The position numbers and the translations under genes are program-made. Shown here piece after piece: positions 44,478-55,954 of a DNA stretch of 64,000 nucleotides (its first letter is position 1; every line of letters begins with the position of its first letter). Under the pieces are notes generated by a model. The model searched no databases. It was given only the letters and a program-made list of their open reading frames with translations, and was not told the origin of the DNA. The DNA comes from Pegoplata infirma (taxonomy: Eukaryota > Arthropoda > Insecta > Diptera > Anthomyiidae): NCBI GenBank assembly GCA_963921195.1, contig OY992538.1, positions 8,146,330 to 8,210,329 of the forward strand, in the 5' to 3' direction.

Positions 44478-45330
44478 AAAACAAGTAGAAAAGTTAAATT
44501 CGACTTTGCCGAATCTATGAATACCCTCCACAATGCATTTTTTTAAAGGGTAGTAGATTTTTTAACGTGAAAAAATTAACAATTTTGATTAGAAATATTT
44601 TATTTTGAGTAAAAAACTCTTTTTTTGTCATTTTTTTTTTTTTAAAAGAAAAATTACTATTTTTTTTTGAGTGTAAAATTTTTTTCGAGTGTAAAGTTTT
44701 TTTTACTGTAAAAATATTTCTGAGTGAATGCACGTACGTATGTACACAAAATATTGTAATTTTTGTAAAAAAAAAAAACTAAATTTTTTTTGTGTACATT
44801 TTTTTTGAGTGTAAAAATTTTTTTTTTTGAGTGTAAAATTTTTTTTGAGTGTAAAATTTTTTTCGAGTGTGGTTTTTATGTTACCAATGCTTTTAAAACT
44901 AAACAAGTTTAAAAAGCATTGCTTAAAATTTAAACAAGTTTGAAAAGCATTGTTTAGTTACCACCAATGCTTTTAAAACTTGTTAAAACACGTGGCATTT
45001 TAGATGAAACTAATTTGAAATTCAGGGTTTTGCTTATAACTTTTGAACCACTGGACCGATTTGGCTGGATTGCAATACCAACCTGACCAGGTAAATGACA
45101 AACATATATGCCAAACTTCAGTAGCCTCTGTAAAGTCTTTCAAAAGTTAGCGTGTTTTCTACGGACAGACAGACAGACGGACGGACGGACGGACATCGCC
45201 AGATCGACTTAAAATCGATCGAGGATCATAAATATATATACTTTATGGGGTCCTAGACCAATATTTCGAGGTGTTACAAACGGAATGACAAACTTATATA
45301 TACCCTCTATCACTAGAGTGGAGGGTATAA
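44478..45330 (-). mobile_element. Full-length mini-me, TACCCTCCAC subfamily
   Basis: 3' side AAACAAGTAGAAAAGTTAAA and hairpin-like TTCGACTTTGCCGAA; 5' side ..TATACCCTCTATCACTAGAG with TGGAGGGTATA. The (GGAC)n tract is at 45174-45195 and TATATATACTTTATGGGG follows. The interior has TTTTTTTGAGTGTAAAAT minisatellite units at 44660-44875. Non-coding. Confidence 0.8.
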
Positions 45331-45764
45331 AAATAAATAAAAACGTTTTATTTGTCATTTAAAAAATTAGAAGATTTTTTACTGGCTCGAGGTAATTTTT
45401 GTTTACTAATTACACCTAGATATACTATTTTTTTATGTTGGTAATTTTTTGCACGACCAACATAAAAGATTTGTCTGTCGTCTGATTGGCGCTTAACTGA
45501 ATTTTCGTATACATCTGAGACTTTTTCTAAAGGAGAAATTTGTCCTATATCAAAAGTCTCAAATTCATAGAAATTTTTCCTACATTAAAAGTTTCATATT
45601 GTGAAATAATTTTCGTACAGAAAAAATTTTTGATTCTAAGACTTTAAGAGTCTAAATTTCATTGCAGTTTTACCAAATTAAAAAGTTGAGACACTTATCG
45701 TATGCAACATCTTTGCTAAAGGTGAGGCTTATAAGGCATGCCTCAGACTCAAGGAGTCAAATTG

Positions 45765-46935
45765 GCTCAGACGCCGAAACTTTGGACAGTCAAGCTGAAC
45801 TAAAGGCTCTAAGGAGCTTTTGTATTAAATCAAAAGTCGTTTTTAAATGTTACGAGAATCTTCAGAAACTATCCGGGAATAATACCGTATCTCTTGTATG
45901 GGTACCTGGACATAGGGGAGTATATGGGAACGAGAAAGCTGATGAGCTCGCTAAGCTTGGAGCAGATGGCGTAGGAACTTTTGTTCATATTGAGCCCCCG
46001 ATTCAGTACTATAGAACGAGAAGTGACTGTCGTTGCATTTCTATTGCAGGACATGGAGAGAGCTAAGCACGAGCAGTATCACCAGAAGAATTTGGCCGCA
46101 TTACGACCTCCGGAAAACTCGCTACCTTCTCTCTCACCACAGAGAGGATTGTCGTTTACTCACGGGAGTGGTCACAGGACACTGCCTAATTGCTTTTCAC
46201 GCGAAAACTATGGGACTTATCTCGGATGCCAATTGTAGAAGATGTAATGAACCTAATACAGATGAAACAGTTGAACATATTCTGTGCAAATGCCCCGCAT
46301 TGGCCAGACACCGCGAGCGAATACTACACTCAGAAAATGGTGTAAGTTACTACATGTTAGTTGTTTGTATATTTTACAGTAGTTAGTTGTTTTTTTGCAT
46401 GAAAAATATCAAACAACTACTTCTGTTAGTTATTTTAAGTAGTTGTTTTTTGAATAACTAACAAAAAAGTACTGTGATGTAGTAACAGTTATTTAAAGTA
46501 GTTATTTTTTTTATCTATGAAAAATTTTCAGTTTTTTTCCAAAAAATAAAAATGAATTTTCGTTTTTTATTTTATTTTTCAAAACTTTTTTTTAAAAAAA
46601 AAAAAAAACTTTGAAAAAATTTGGTCTTCAATTTTTTTTTCTGAAAATTTAAAAAAAAAAAAAAAAATATTTATTGATTATTTTATTTTTACTACATTTT
46701 AGTTGTTTTGACTACAATTGTAAGTAGTTTTTACTACATAAGTCAGTTGCTTTTTGTCAGTTAAAATAACTAACATTGTTAGTTGATTTAACTGAAAAAG
46801 TAGTTGACCCCAAAATAACTTACAAAGTAGTTCTTTTAACTGACATTTTCAGTTGATTTTACTAACATAATTTTTTGAGTGTAGGTAAAGCAGAAATCGA
46901 GAATCTGGATGATATAAAAAAATATCACATTCCGA
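45765..46935 (+). pseudogene. LINE C: RNase H and C-terminal fragment with MITE
   Basis: Plus-strand LINE ORF2 remnant. It begins abruptly at ETLDSQAELKALRSF (second Asp region of RNase H), continues VSLVWVPGHRGVYGNEKADE and LAKLGADG, and shifts frame at about 46020. The zinc motif CRRCNEPNTDETVEHILCKC and PALARHRERIL follow. After the 555-bp MITE the frame resumes exactly as GKAEIENLDDIKKYHIPKHF. The 5' half, including RT and the first RNase H residues, is absent. A different lineage from A, B and D; similar to the fragment at 35814. Confidence 0.8.
46327..46881. mobile_element. CACTCA MITE family 1, copy 4 (inside LINE C)
   Basis: A 555-bp copy flanked by TA; removing it with one TA restores the LINE C frame (..RERIL-GKAEIE..). 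Ends CACTCAGAAAATGGTGTAAG and ..ATAATTTTTTGAGTG. Confidence 0.9.
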
Positions 46936-47240
46936 AACATTTTTCGTATAGAAAAAGTCTCAGATTCTCATACTGTTTTCGTATAGAAAAAGTCGCAGAT
47001 TCAGAGGCATTTTTCGTATAAAAAGTCTCAGACTCTGAGTCATTTTTCGTATAGAAAAAATCTCAGATTCTCATACTGCTTTCGTAAAGAAAAAGTCTAA
47101 GATTCAGAGGCATTTTTCGTATAAAAAAGTCTCAGACTGGCATTTTTCGTATTGAAAAAGTCTCAGATTTTGGGACATTCTCCGTATAGAAAAAGTCTCA
47201 GATTTTGAGACATTTTTCTTATAAAAAAGTCTGTCGTCAA
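46936..47240. repeat. 36-bp satellite, inverse orientation
   Basis: Units of CATTTTTCGTATAGAAAAAG followed by TCTCAGATTC, the inverse of the array at 41530. It begins exactly where LINE C ends. Confidence 0.7.
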
Positions 47241-48479
47241 GAAGTCGGATTCATACTATTTATGAATAAATTTATTCCAAGTATGAACTTTTTTTTTCTG
47301 TGAACAATGACGACCATAATATAAATATCTAATCGCCTCCATTGGTTCTTTATACAACCAAAATTGACACCTTTTATTGACACTTTGATCAGTTTAAATT
47401 GTTATCATCTCATTCATGCCTTTCATTGAGCATTAATAAAATATATATAACCACAGTTGACTGGATAAAAGATGAAAAATTAATCATCCCAAAATAAAGT
47501 CATCTAATTAAAAAAAAAATGCTGTCTTTCATTTTACCCTATTTTCTTTTGCCTTTTTTGTGTTGTTGGCGAACGAACGAACGACAATCTTCTTAACACA
47601 AACCTTAATTCCATCAATTTTATTGTTTAAAAGTTAATACCATTCAATAAAAAACACTTTATATGACTTTTTTGTTTGTTTTTGTTGTCGTATACAGCTT
47701 AAATGTAAACATATCGAATACGGGGGTTGGACAAATTCAAATGGATAAAAAAAAAATACTTATAATCCGCTCTTCAAAATAAAAAATTTTGAAAAAAATG
47801 GGAGAATCCTTCGTATAAAATTTTTTTGCGTTTTATCTATGACAAAACACTAGTTATATTTTTGACAGATCGTTACACTCGTTAATGTTTTGCAACAAAG
47901 ATACCCAGGTTCGATTCCGAGTTTGTAAAATTTTTTAAAAATATTTTTTTATAGCGCTTAATTTGATATCTTGAATTTTTAAAACAAAGTTTTGGAAATA
48001 ATTGAATATTGAAAATTTTTTATATTTTTGTTATTATTTAAAACTGCATTAAGTGTCCTGGTTAAAGTGTCTCACCTCTGTACAATTTTCATAATTATAC
48101 CTTACGTAACAGATTACCATAAAATCCCCCTTTTTTATGTGTGTTTTTTTCTACATTCTCTACTCTTGTTACTTAACATGCAACAACAACTCTCACCCAA
48201 TTTTTAGTCAAATAAACCTTTTGCGAGATTTAAAACAAATTGCTTCGTATAGTCTAATATTCCCAGGGGTGTACTCGTCCCACACACTCACAAATATACA
48301 CAAAGGACTACTAGAGCATAGAATTCAAAAAAACACACACACACAAACAAACGCATACACACAGTTTATTTGACATGCGATGAGAGGGCTTTAAATGAAA
48401 ATACATACTCACAAATATTTAATACTCTTGGTCCTTGTTGCCTTGTTATAACGAACAAAAAACGTACCACGTAAGTGTG
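47241..48479. other. Unique-looking stretch with a tRNA-like trace
   Basis: Mostly unrecognised AT-rich DNA. GGTTCGATTCC at about 47910 is a perfect pol III B box followed by a T-rich tail like that in the family 2 MITE (22268), but the A box is poor. A CACACACACA patch lies near 48335. Confidence 0.4.
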
Positions 48480-49056
48480 CAGGCGCGGATCCATCCCTTG
48501 GGCTTGGAAGGAAGGGAACAGGGAATTTTTCATCCAAAAAAATTGTTCTTATAGGGAAACTCATGACAGACGGATTTACATGATTAATTAAGAAGGTTAA
48601 GTTTGTGCCTCTATTTTTTTATAAAAACAATTTCCAATTTTGAAAATTTTTTACAAATTTCTATTTAAGAAAACGTTTTAAGTTCTAAAAAAAATTTCGA
48701 ATAGTAAAAGTCCCAGATTAAAGATTTGACACATGTTCCGTTTTTAGATTTTGCACACAGAAAAGCTTTAAGAATTTGTGAAAACTTTGCTACAAAACGT
48801 TTTAAGACTCCGATACACTTTTATATAGAAAAATTTCCAGATACTAAAAAAAAATTCTCAAATTTGAAGACATTATTCCCATCGAAAACTTCTTAGGTTA
48901 TAAATTTATTTCTTATTGAAAAATTCGCAAAACCTTAAAACTTTTTCCTTATATACACTCAAAAAATGCCTGCGAATTTTGTACTCTTGCTCAAAACATT
49001 AAATCATGATAATGTTTTGCGGAAGATTTGGGTGTACTTGCCAAAGCAAAGTTTTT

Positions 49057-49735
49057 TTTATACCCTCCAACTACAGTATGGGGGTATACTCACTTTGTCA
49101 TTCCGTGTGTAACGCATCAAAATATCGGTCTAGGACCCCATAAAGTATATATATTTATGATCAGTGATCGATTCTAAGACATTCTAGCGATGTCCGTCCG
49201 TCCGTCCGTCTGTAGTTAACACGATGCAGTCCAAAATAAAAGAGCTAGACTCCCGACATTTGGCACGAATATGTCTTATGTTCATAGGCAGGTTAAGTTC
49301 GTAAATGAGCAAAATCCGACCAGGGGGAAAAAAGTTCCCCCTTGAAGAACTAAACCAACCTCTGAAAAATACCATATTTTTACATGATTTTTTGTGTTTT
49401 TGTTTAACAAATGCAACATTTTTATGCCACAAAAAGTTCAAAGTCCTGCATTTGGACCCAGAGAATTATAAAATGTCGTTTTTTCTGCCCGCCCCCCTTT
49501 TATGGGCGTGGAATAAAACATTTTTTTAAAATAATGATAATCTTGTGTTTCTTTAGTGCTAAAAGCTTAAGAATGAATTTTTAAACACAAATTTGATGGA
49601 AAATTTGCCCCCCCTCAATTACTACAAGCAACCCCCTGACCCCCTGAAAAAAATAGATCGCCCTGCATTTTTTTTGCATGTTGGAGGATATACAAGATTC
49701 GGCACAGCCGAATTTAACACTCTTACTTGTTTTAG
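49057..49735 (+). mobile_element. mini-me, TACCCTCCAACTACAG subfamily, full-length
   Basis: Starts TATACCCTCCAACTACAGTA and ends TTGGAGGATATACAAGATTC, hairpin TTCGGCACAGCCGAA, CTCTTACTTG. The (GTCC)n tract is at 49192-49210. This is the best template for the 9919 copy. The 74- and 85-codon frames are repeat translations. Confidence 0.82.
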
Positions 49736-49930
49736 AAAAAATAGTGTTATATTACTTTGCTATTCCATGCAAAAACGAATTGAAATATCAGTCGAAGACC
49801 CCATTAAAGAACCAAAAGAGCTGTGCAAAAAAGTGTTTTTACATTTTAGAGAGTATAAAAGATTCGGCACCAAAGAATATTCCACTCTCACTTGTTGTAT
49901 GTACATTTGATAAACAAATGGAACATTTTT
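49736..49930 (+). mobile_element. Decayed mini-me fragment
   Basis: GAAATATCAGTCGAAGACCC and GATTCGGCACCAAAGAATAT are degenerate versions of the flanking mini-me's middle and 3' end. Confidence 0.5.
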
Positions 49931-49979
49931 ATGCGAAAAACTTAGACTTGGAGAAAAAGTAGTTTCGGTAAAAAATTTT

Positions 49980-50275
49980 TTTTTTTTTCACGAAAAACAA
50001 AATTATGTTAAAAAAATTTAATGAACCCAAAATTTTTGGTGGAAAAAAATTGTGATGAAAAAAAGTTTTTGATGAAAAGAAAAATTTTTTGATGTAAAAA
50101 AAAAATATGAAAAAAATTTTTTTTTGGTGAGAAAAAATTAATAATAAAAAATTTGATGAAAAAAAATTTATGAAAAAAAATATGATAAAAAAAAATTATG
50201 AAAAAAAAATTTGACAAAAAAAAAAAAAAAATTGATGAAAAAAAAAACATAACATTATGTTCATTCATTCATTTG
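49980..50275. repeat. GATGAAAAAAAATTTTT low-complexity array
   Basis: Degenerate units of A runs with TTGATGAAAA; resembles 9300-9460 in inverse. Confidence 0.7.
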
Positions 50276-50279
50276 AAAA

Positions 50280-51106
50280 AAAAACAAGTAAGAAAATTAA
50301 TGTCGGTCAAGACCGTCCATATAATACCCTACACCAGAGTTTCCCGGAAAATGGGTCCCAAGTTCAAACATGGACTGATTAGATCTATATTTTGTCAAAT
50401 CTTTAATAAGTGTAAAAAGCACTCACTAATCAAATTTGAGTAGAATAGGATTCTTTTTGTTGACAATAAATCGCTTCAATTGAATATCGGGCGAAATTTC
50501 CACATGGGACCTAAGTCCAAAAATGGTCCAATGATAATCAGATTTGATAAGGTTATTAAAGTACGCGTTTAACATACACAAACAGAATGTTAATTAAATA
50601 TTTTCTATTTTCATGAAATTTGAGAGGTTTATGTGAAAATCGGGAAGGTGGTTTGTATGGGGGCTACAAGAAGAACTGGTCCGATTTCTTTAAAATTCGG
50701 ACTGGTGATTTGCGTTGATGAAACATGATTTCGAAAAGATACCTATTAAAATGCGGCTATTAGAGTCATTTGAGCCAAAACTAAAGAGGACCTTTGTATG
50801 GGGGCTAGGTCTAAATATGGATCGATTTTTTCCAATTTCAATAGCCTTCGTCCTTGGGCCAAAAGAGGCTTAAGTTTCAAATTTCAAGTCAATTGATTAA
50901 GAATTGCGACCTGTATCGTGTTTACACCGTTTACATGGACAGACGGACGGACGGACGGACGGACGGACATCACTAAATCGACTCAAAAAGTGATTCTAAG
51001 TCGATCGGTATACTTAAAAGTGGGTCTAGGACCAATATTTCGGGTAGTTACAAACATCAGCATAAACTCATTATACCCTGTACCACAGTGTGGTGTAGGG
51101 TATAAA
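50280..51106 (-). mobile_element. mini-me-like element, TACCCTACAC subfamily, full-length
   Basis: Left end AACAAGTAAGAAAATTAATG with the CGGTCAAGACCG hairpin and TACCCTACACCAGAG; right end TATACCCTGTACCACAGTGT and GGTGTAGGGTATA. (GGAC)n is at 50940-50967. Partner of the 41820 copy. Confidence 0.8.
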
Positions 51107-51213
51107 AATTTATGGCAAAAAACAAAAAAAATTATGAAAAAAAAAATTTTGATGAAAAAAAAATTTTTTGATGAAAAAAAAAAAATTTGTTAAAAAAAAA
51201 AATTTGGAAAAAA
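51107..51213. repeat. GATGAAAAAAAATTTTT low-complexity array
   Basis: Same word type as 49980-50275, separating two mini-me copies. Confidence 0.65.
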
Positions 51214-51786
51214 AAACAAGTGAGAGTGTTAAATTCGGCTGTTCTATTATACCCTCCAAAATGTAAAAAAAAATAAAAACAAAAATTTGTCAGGGGCGTT
51301 TCTTTTTTTTTTTTTGGGGGGGGGGTTGATAGGGTCAGTGGGGGACGTTGAGAGCACCTTCCCATCGCGATAAATATACCAAATGTTTCATTTAATTAAC
51401 AAAAATACAAAAAAAACATGTAAAAAAGTGTATTTTTTTAGAGGTTGGTTTAGTTCTTCAAGGGGGAACTTTTTTCCCCCTGGTCCGATTTGGCCAATTT
51501 CCGAACTTAACCTGCCTAGGAACATAAGACATATCTGTGCCAAACTTGAAGGGTCTAGCTATTTTATTTTGGACTGCATCGTGTTAACTACAGACGGACG
51601 GACGGACAGACGGACGGACGGACGGACGGACGGACGGACGGACGGACGGACATCGTTAAAATGTCTTAGAATCGATCACTGATCAATAATATATATACTT
51701 TATGGGGTCCCCGACTGATATTTCGATGCGTTACACACGGAATGACAAAGTGAGTATACCCCCATACTGTAGTTGGAGGGTATAAA
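51214..51786 (-). mobile_element. mini-me, TACCCTCCAACTACAG subfamily, with long (GGAC)n
   Basis: AACAAGTGAGAGTGTTAAAT and TTCGGC at the left, ..CCCCATACTGTAGTTGGAGG and GTATA at the right. The tetramer tract at 51593-51652 is about 15 GGAC units with one variant, the longest in the window. Confidence 0.8.
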
Positions 51787-51915
51787 AATTTGATGAAAAA
51801 AAAATTTAATGAAAAAAAAAAAATTATAAAAACATGGAAATTGATGGAAAAAAAAAATTGATGGAAAAAAATTTATGAAAAAAAAATTTTGATGAAAAAT
51901 TTTTTTTTTTTGTTG
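51787..51915. repeat. GATGAAAAAAAATTTTT low-complexity array
   Basis: Continuation of the same degenerate array on the far side of the mini-me copy, so that copy interrupted the array. Confidence 0.65.
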
Positions 51916-51964
51916 AAAAATAGTGAAAAATAATGACTTTTCTTTTAAAAATGCCAAACAATTT

Positions 51965-52183
51965 AAAAAAAATAACGTACGCAAATACATAAAATTAAAG
52001 AAGAATAACTTATTTTTACATACAGAACAAAAATAAATGACTTTAAAAATTGAATGCTAGTGAAAATCTTTATTTTTTATGTTGATATTTTTGAAAAACT
52101 GAACACAAAACAAATGGGTTTCTTTTAAAAATGACAAAACGTAAAACTTTTTAAATAAACTACAAACAGTTAATGTTTTGAGT
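51965..52183. mobile_element. CACTCA MITE family 2, right-end fragment
   Basis: ACAGAACAAAAATAAATGAC, AACTTTTTAAATAAACTACA and AACAGTTAATGTTTTGAGTG match 22500-22717 in order. The 138-codon minus frame across it is a repeat translation. Confidence 0.7.
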
Positions 52184-52333
52184 GTAATAATCTCTATTAA
52201 AATTAAGCTGATTTCGGTTTTTCCCGAAAGACCAAATTTATTCATAAGGTGGCAACACTTTTCTAAATTTGAGATTGGCAAAAAAAACAGGTAGAGCAAT
52301 CGGTGAGTGCTCTCTGAAAGACCTCCCTTGGTA

Positions 52334-52515
52334 CACTCAAAGAAATAAACCTTGTAAAACGACAAGAAAAGTTTGTAACTTTTTTGTTTGTTACCTCCTA
52401 TTTGACGAGAATTACAAAAAAATTTAAATTTCGATAGAAAATTTTTTGTTAATAAACAAGGAAAACTGTCCAATATTGGTTAAATGGGATTACGAGACTT
52501 TTCCTAGTAATTCAA
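52334..52515. mobile_element. MITE family 3, internally deleted copy
   Basis: After TA: CACTCAAAGAAATAAACCTTG, then ACCTCCTATTTGACGAGAAT joined directly to TAAATTTCGATAGAAA and TTACGAGACTTTTCCTAGTA, i.e. the two terminal parts of the 22727 copy without its middle. Confidence 0.65.
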
Positions 52516-52526
52516 AAAGTTTATTT

Positions 52527-53145
52527 TTATACCCTCCACTTAGTGATAGAGGGTATATATAAGTTTGTCGTTCCGTTTGTAACTCATCGAAATATCGGTC
52601 TGGGACCCCATAAAGTATATATATTCATGATCCCCGATCGATTTTAAGACATTCTAGCGATGTCCGTCTGTCTGTCTGTTCGTCTGTCTGTGGAAATGGT
52701 GATCACGACCAAAAAACTTCACGGATATGACTGAAACTTAACATATTTATTGGAAGTTCTCCTGAGAATTGGTATTGCATTTGAGCGATATCGGTTCAGC
52801 GGTTCAAAAGTTATGAACGAAAATGTAAGGACACCTCAAAAATTTTAGTGCATTCAACATAACCTAAAAATACAAAATGATTTAATTAAGCTGCTGGTTG
52901 ACATATGTCAACATAATTGAACACAAAATGGTATTTTAACAAGTAAAAACATATTTTTTGACAAAAAAAAAAATGGCGGATTTTTTTTACCAACATTTAT
53001 TTTTGCGGAAATTTTTTTTCCAAAAATTTTTTTTTTTTTAAAAGTAATTTCCTTTTGAAAAAAGTTTTTTGCAATAATCTTTTTGAAATTGTGGAGGGTA
53101 TCACTACATTCGGCAAGGCCGAATTTAACTTTTTTACTTGTTTTT
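52527..53145 (+). mobile_element. mini-me, TACCCTCCACTTAGTG subfamily, full-length
   Basis: TATACCCTCCACTTAGTGAT..GAGGGTATATATAAG at the 5' end, GTCT-rich tract at 52663-52690, TGTGGAGGGTATCACTACAT and hairpin TTCGGCAAGGCCGAA at the 3' end. Same subfamily as 55165-55801. Confidence 0.8.
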
Positions 53146-54041
53146 AAGTGTAGTGGTGTAGTGGGTGTATATAAGTTTGTTTGTCATTCCATTTGTAACT
53201 CATCAAATTTACTTGCTGTCGTCCCTAAATTTTGTTATTGCATTCGAAATGTAAGAACACCTCGAAAGTGTTAGAACATTCCACATAACCTCAAAATGCT
53301 CTAATTCGGCTGCTGGTGGACAAATTTTGAGCATAATTGGATACCGAATGGTATTTACGGAAGAACAAACATGTTGTTAAAAAATTGCGAAATTTTTTTT
53401 AAAAATTTTTTTTTTTGAAAAAATTTTTTTTTTGGAAAAAATTAGAGATGGGCACATGAGCAGATAAGAGCGTGATTTATGTGATTCACGCATTGGCGTG
53501 ACTGAATTCAATTTTACTCCCGTGATTGTAAGTAAGTGTGAAGGGAGAAAAAATTGCGTGAGTGAGTGTGAGTGAGTTTGATTTTTGCGTAAGTGAGTCG
53601 ATTTTTTAGCGTGAGTTTGCTTAATTTTTTTTTCTTCATATTTACTTTCGTACCAAAAAAAGATACGAAAAAATTGTAAAATTTGGTTTAACTTAAGATT
53701 TCGTCCCAAAAAAAATGTTAAATTTCCGTGAACATTCAATTTTGCTGTAAATTTGAAAGATTTTTGAAATTTTAGTTTTGAAATTTTTTTTGTATAAATA
53801 AGAGTTTCGTAAGTGTGAGTCAACATGAGTGTGAGTGAAACTTGCGTGAGTGCACGTGAGTGTGAGTTGTATTTAATTTACTCACGTGATTGTGAGTGAG
53901 TGTGAGTAGAAAAAATATGCTTGTGAGCGAGTGTGCGTGATTCAAAAATTCCTGTCGTGAGCGTGAGTGAGTCAAAAATCACTCACGCGCTTATCTTAAG
54001 TATCAATACATTAGCCAAGCCGAATTTTACTTTTTTTCCTT
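53146..54041 (+). mobile_element. mini-me copy interrupted by a hAT-like element
   Basis: 5' part to 53446 (GTGTATATAAGTTTGT, CATTCCATTTGTAACTCATC, then the A/T-run interior) and 3' part from 53998 (GTATCAATACATTAGCCAAG..CCGAATTTTAC). The order matches the adjacent 52527 copy, with 550 bp of GTGAGTG-rich DNA between. Confidence 0.6.
53447..53997. mobile_element. hAT-like element rich in GTGAGTGAGTGTG
   Basis: Starts TAGAGATGGGCACATGAGC and ends CACTCACGCGCTTATCTTA. Interior words match the 15711-16191 element. No clean duplication is visible. The 149-codon minus frame is a translation of these repeats. Confidence 0.6.
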
Positions 54042-54126
54042 GATTTGCTTCTTTTTTTAAGGTTCTTTTTTTCGGTTTGGTCGGGAGGAGGAGAATTTCC
54101 CTTTTCCCCATGTGGATCCGCGCCTG

Positions 54127-55100
54127 CACGTGTGTGTGTGTATATGTTTAAACATACGACAAGAACACATCAAGTGCCAATTCCATATGTTGCCCTCAAT
54201 GCAGCACAACAACAAACACAACAATATCACAACTAAAATGTTCATTTAAAAATTCAAGCAAAATATGAAGGACACCATACAAAACAAAAAAAAAATAATA
54301 TCAGCAAAACAGAACAACAACCGTAACTGAAGGATATTCAGTCAGTTTAGTGTTTTCAAACGTAGTCCTCACACTCAAACATTTCATTTCGTTGTGTGTG
54401 TACATGATTTTTTTGTTGTCCTACGACCTCCATCCATTTAATCAGGCCCATCCATCCTTCCACCCTAACCCCTAAATTTTTCACTACTACTATCACAAAA
54501 CAACTAATACACACACACACCTACACTATAGAAATATGTTTGCGTTTTAGTGTGTGTATTATAAATATGTATTCGTTAATGTTGGAAAAAGTTTTTATTT
54601 TTGTGTTTGTGATCCAGCGTTGCCAAGTACACTTTTTTTATTGTCCTTCAAAATTATTTAACATAATAATTCTTATAAAAAAAGATTTTCCCAAACTTTT
54701 TTTTAATTCCAAACTTTAATTTTCTTATTCCTTTAGGTAAAGTAAAATTCGATACTTTTGAAAGAAATCCCTAAGTCTGGCATCCCTGCTGTGAGCTTAA
54801 TGTGTAGTTAAAAAAGTTACAGCTACAAAAAGAAAATATTTTTTTTTAATGTTTTCCTTGTTGGAATTTACATTTTTGTCTGTACATTTCCAAATACACA
54901 AACACACACCATAATGCTTTGGGGTGAAAACCTTGTACTGAAAAGAGAGTTTGTTCATACATATTCATTTTTACGTATCACTACGTATTTGGAATATTTG
55001 AAATTTTTTGTTTTATTTACATAAACCCAATTGGAATTATAAATAGTTGTCCTTGCTTGTTGGTTGCAAGGAAATTGATCTAGGTCCTTTTCGCTGATGG
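54127..55100. other. Unique-looking stretch with CA microsatellites
   Basis: Contains GTGTGTGTGT and ACACACACAC patches (54130-54145, 54510-54522). No repeat ends, RNA gene or domain recognised. Confidence 0.4.
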
Positions 55101-55106
55101 GAAAGA

Positions 55107-55801
55107 AAAACAAGTGGGAGTGTTAAATTCGGCTGTGCAGATTTGTTTTAACTTCCATACAAAGAATTAAAAAAAACAAGTAAAAAAGTTAAATTCGGCT
55201 TTGCCGAATGTACTGATACCCTCCACAATTTCAAAAAGATTATTGCGAAAAACTTTTTTTTAAAAGGAAATTACTTAAAAAAAAAAATTTGAAAAAAAAT
55301 TTCGGCGAAAAAAAATTTTTGGTAAAAAAAAAATCCGCGATTTTTTTCTTTTTTTGTTTTTGTGTATGTTCGTACATGTTTAAATACCATTTGGTGTTCA
55401 ATTATGTTCACATATGTCAACCAGCAGCCGAATTAAAGCATTTTGTATTTTTAGGTTATGTTGAATGTACTAAAATTTTTGAGGTGTCCTTTCATTTTTG
55501 TTCATAACTTTTAAACCACAAAACCGATATCGCTCGAATGCAATACCAAACTTCTCAGGAGAACTTCCAATAAATATATTAAGTTTCAGTCTTATCCGTG
55601 TAGTATTTTGGTCGTGATCACCATTTCCACAGACAGACGGACAGACGGACCGACGGACAGACGGACATCGCTAGAATGTCTTAAACTCGATCGGGGATCA
55701 TTAATATATATACTTTATGGGGTCCCAGACCGATATTTCGGTGAGTTACAAACGGAATGACAAACTTATATATACCCACTATCACTAAGTGGAGGGTATA
55801 C
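55107..55801 (-). mobile_element. mini-me (TACCCTCCACTTAGTG subfamily) plus 3' fragment
   Basis: 55107-55152 is a solitary 3' end (AACAAGTGGGAGTGTTAAAT, TTCGGCTGTGC). 55165-55801 is a full-length minus copy: TTCGGCTTTGCCGAA, GATACCCTCCACAAT, GGAC-rich tract at 55630-55668, ending CACTATCACTAAGTGGAGGG. Confidence 0.78.
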
Positions 55802-55954
55802 AAATAATTGGCAGTGTAGTTAAAGGGGGAATCGACGGGGGACACTTTACCCTCATGACAAATATTAACAAATAAATTTTCTACTATTTCTGCATTTGAG
55901 TGAAACAATTTGATAATTTATAAGGGTTCAAGTAGAAAAAATGCAGAAGAAAAA

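Larger units (their letters stand above)
48480..54126. mobile_element. Possible outer hAT-like element enclosing the mini-me cluster
   Basis: CAGGCGCGGATCCATCCC at 48480 and the inverse TGTGGATCCGCGCCTG ending at 54126 share the terminus seen in the 9543 element. The flanks TAAGTGTG and CACGTGTG agree at 6 of 8. If these are two ends of one insertion, every mini-me between them inserted later. The two ends could equally be unrelated solo remnants. Confidence 0.35.

Noticed and set aside
52057..52473. 138-codon minus-strand frame
   Set aside because: It runs across a MITE family 2 fragment, unique DNA and a family 3 MITE end, so it cannot be one inherited gene.
53377..53826. 149-codon minus-strand frame with Thr/His/Ser-rich text
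   Set aside because: It is a translation of the CACTCACTCA repeats of a hAT-like element and adjacent A/T runs.
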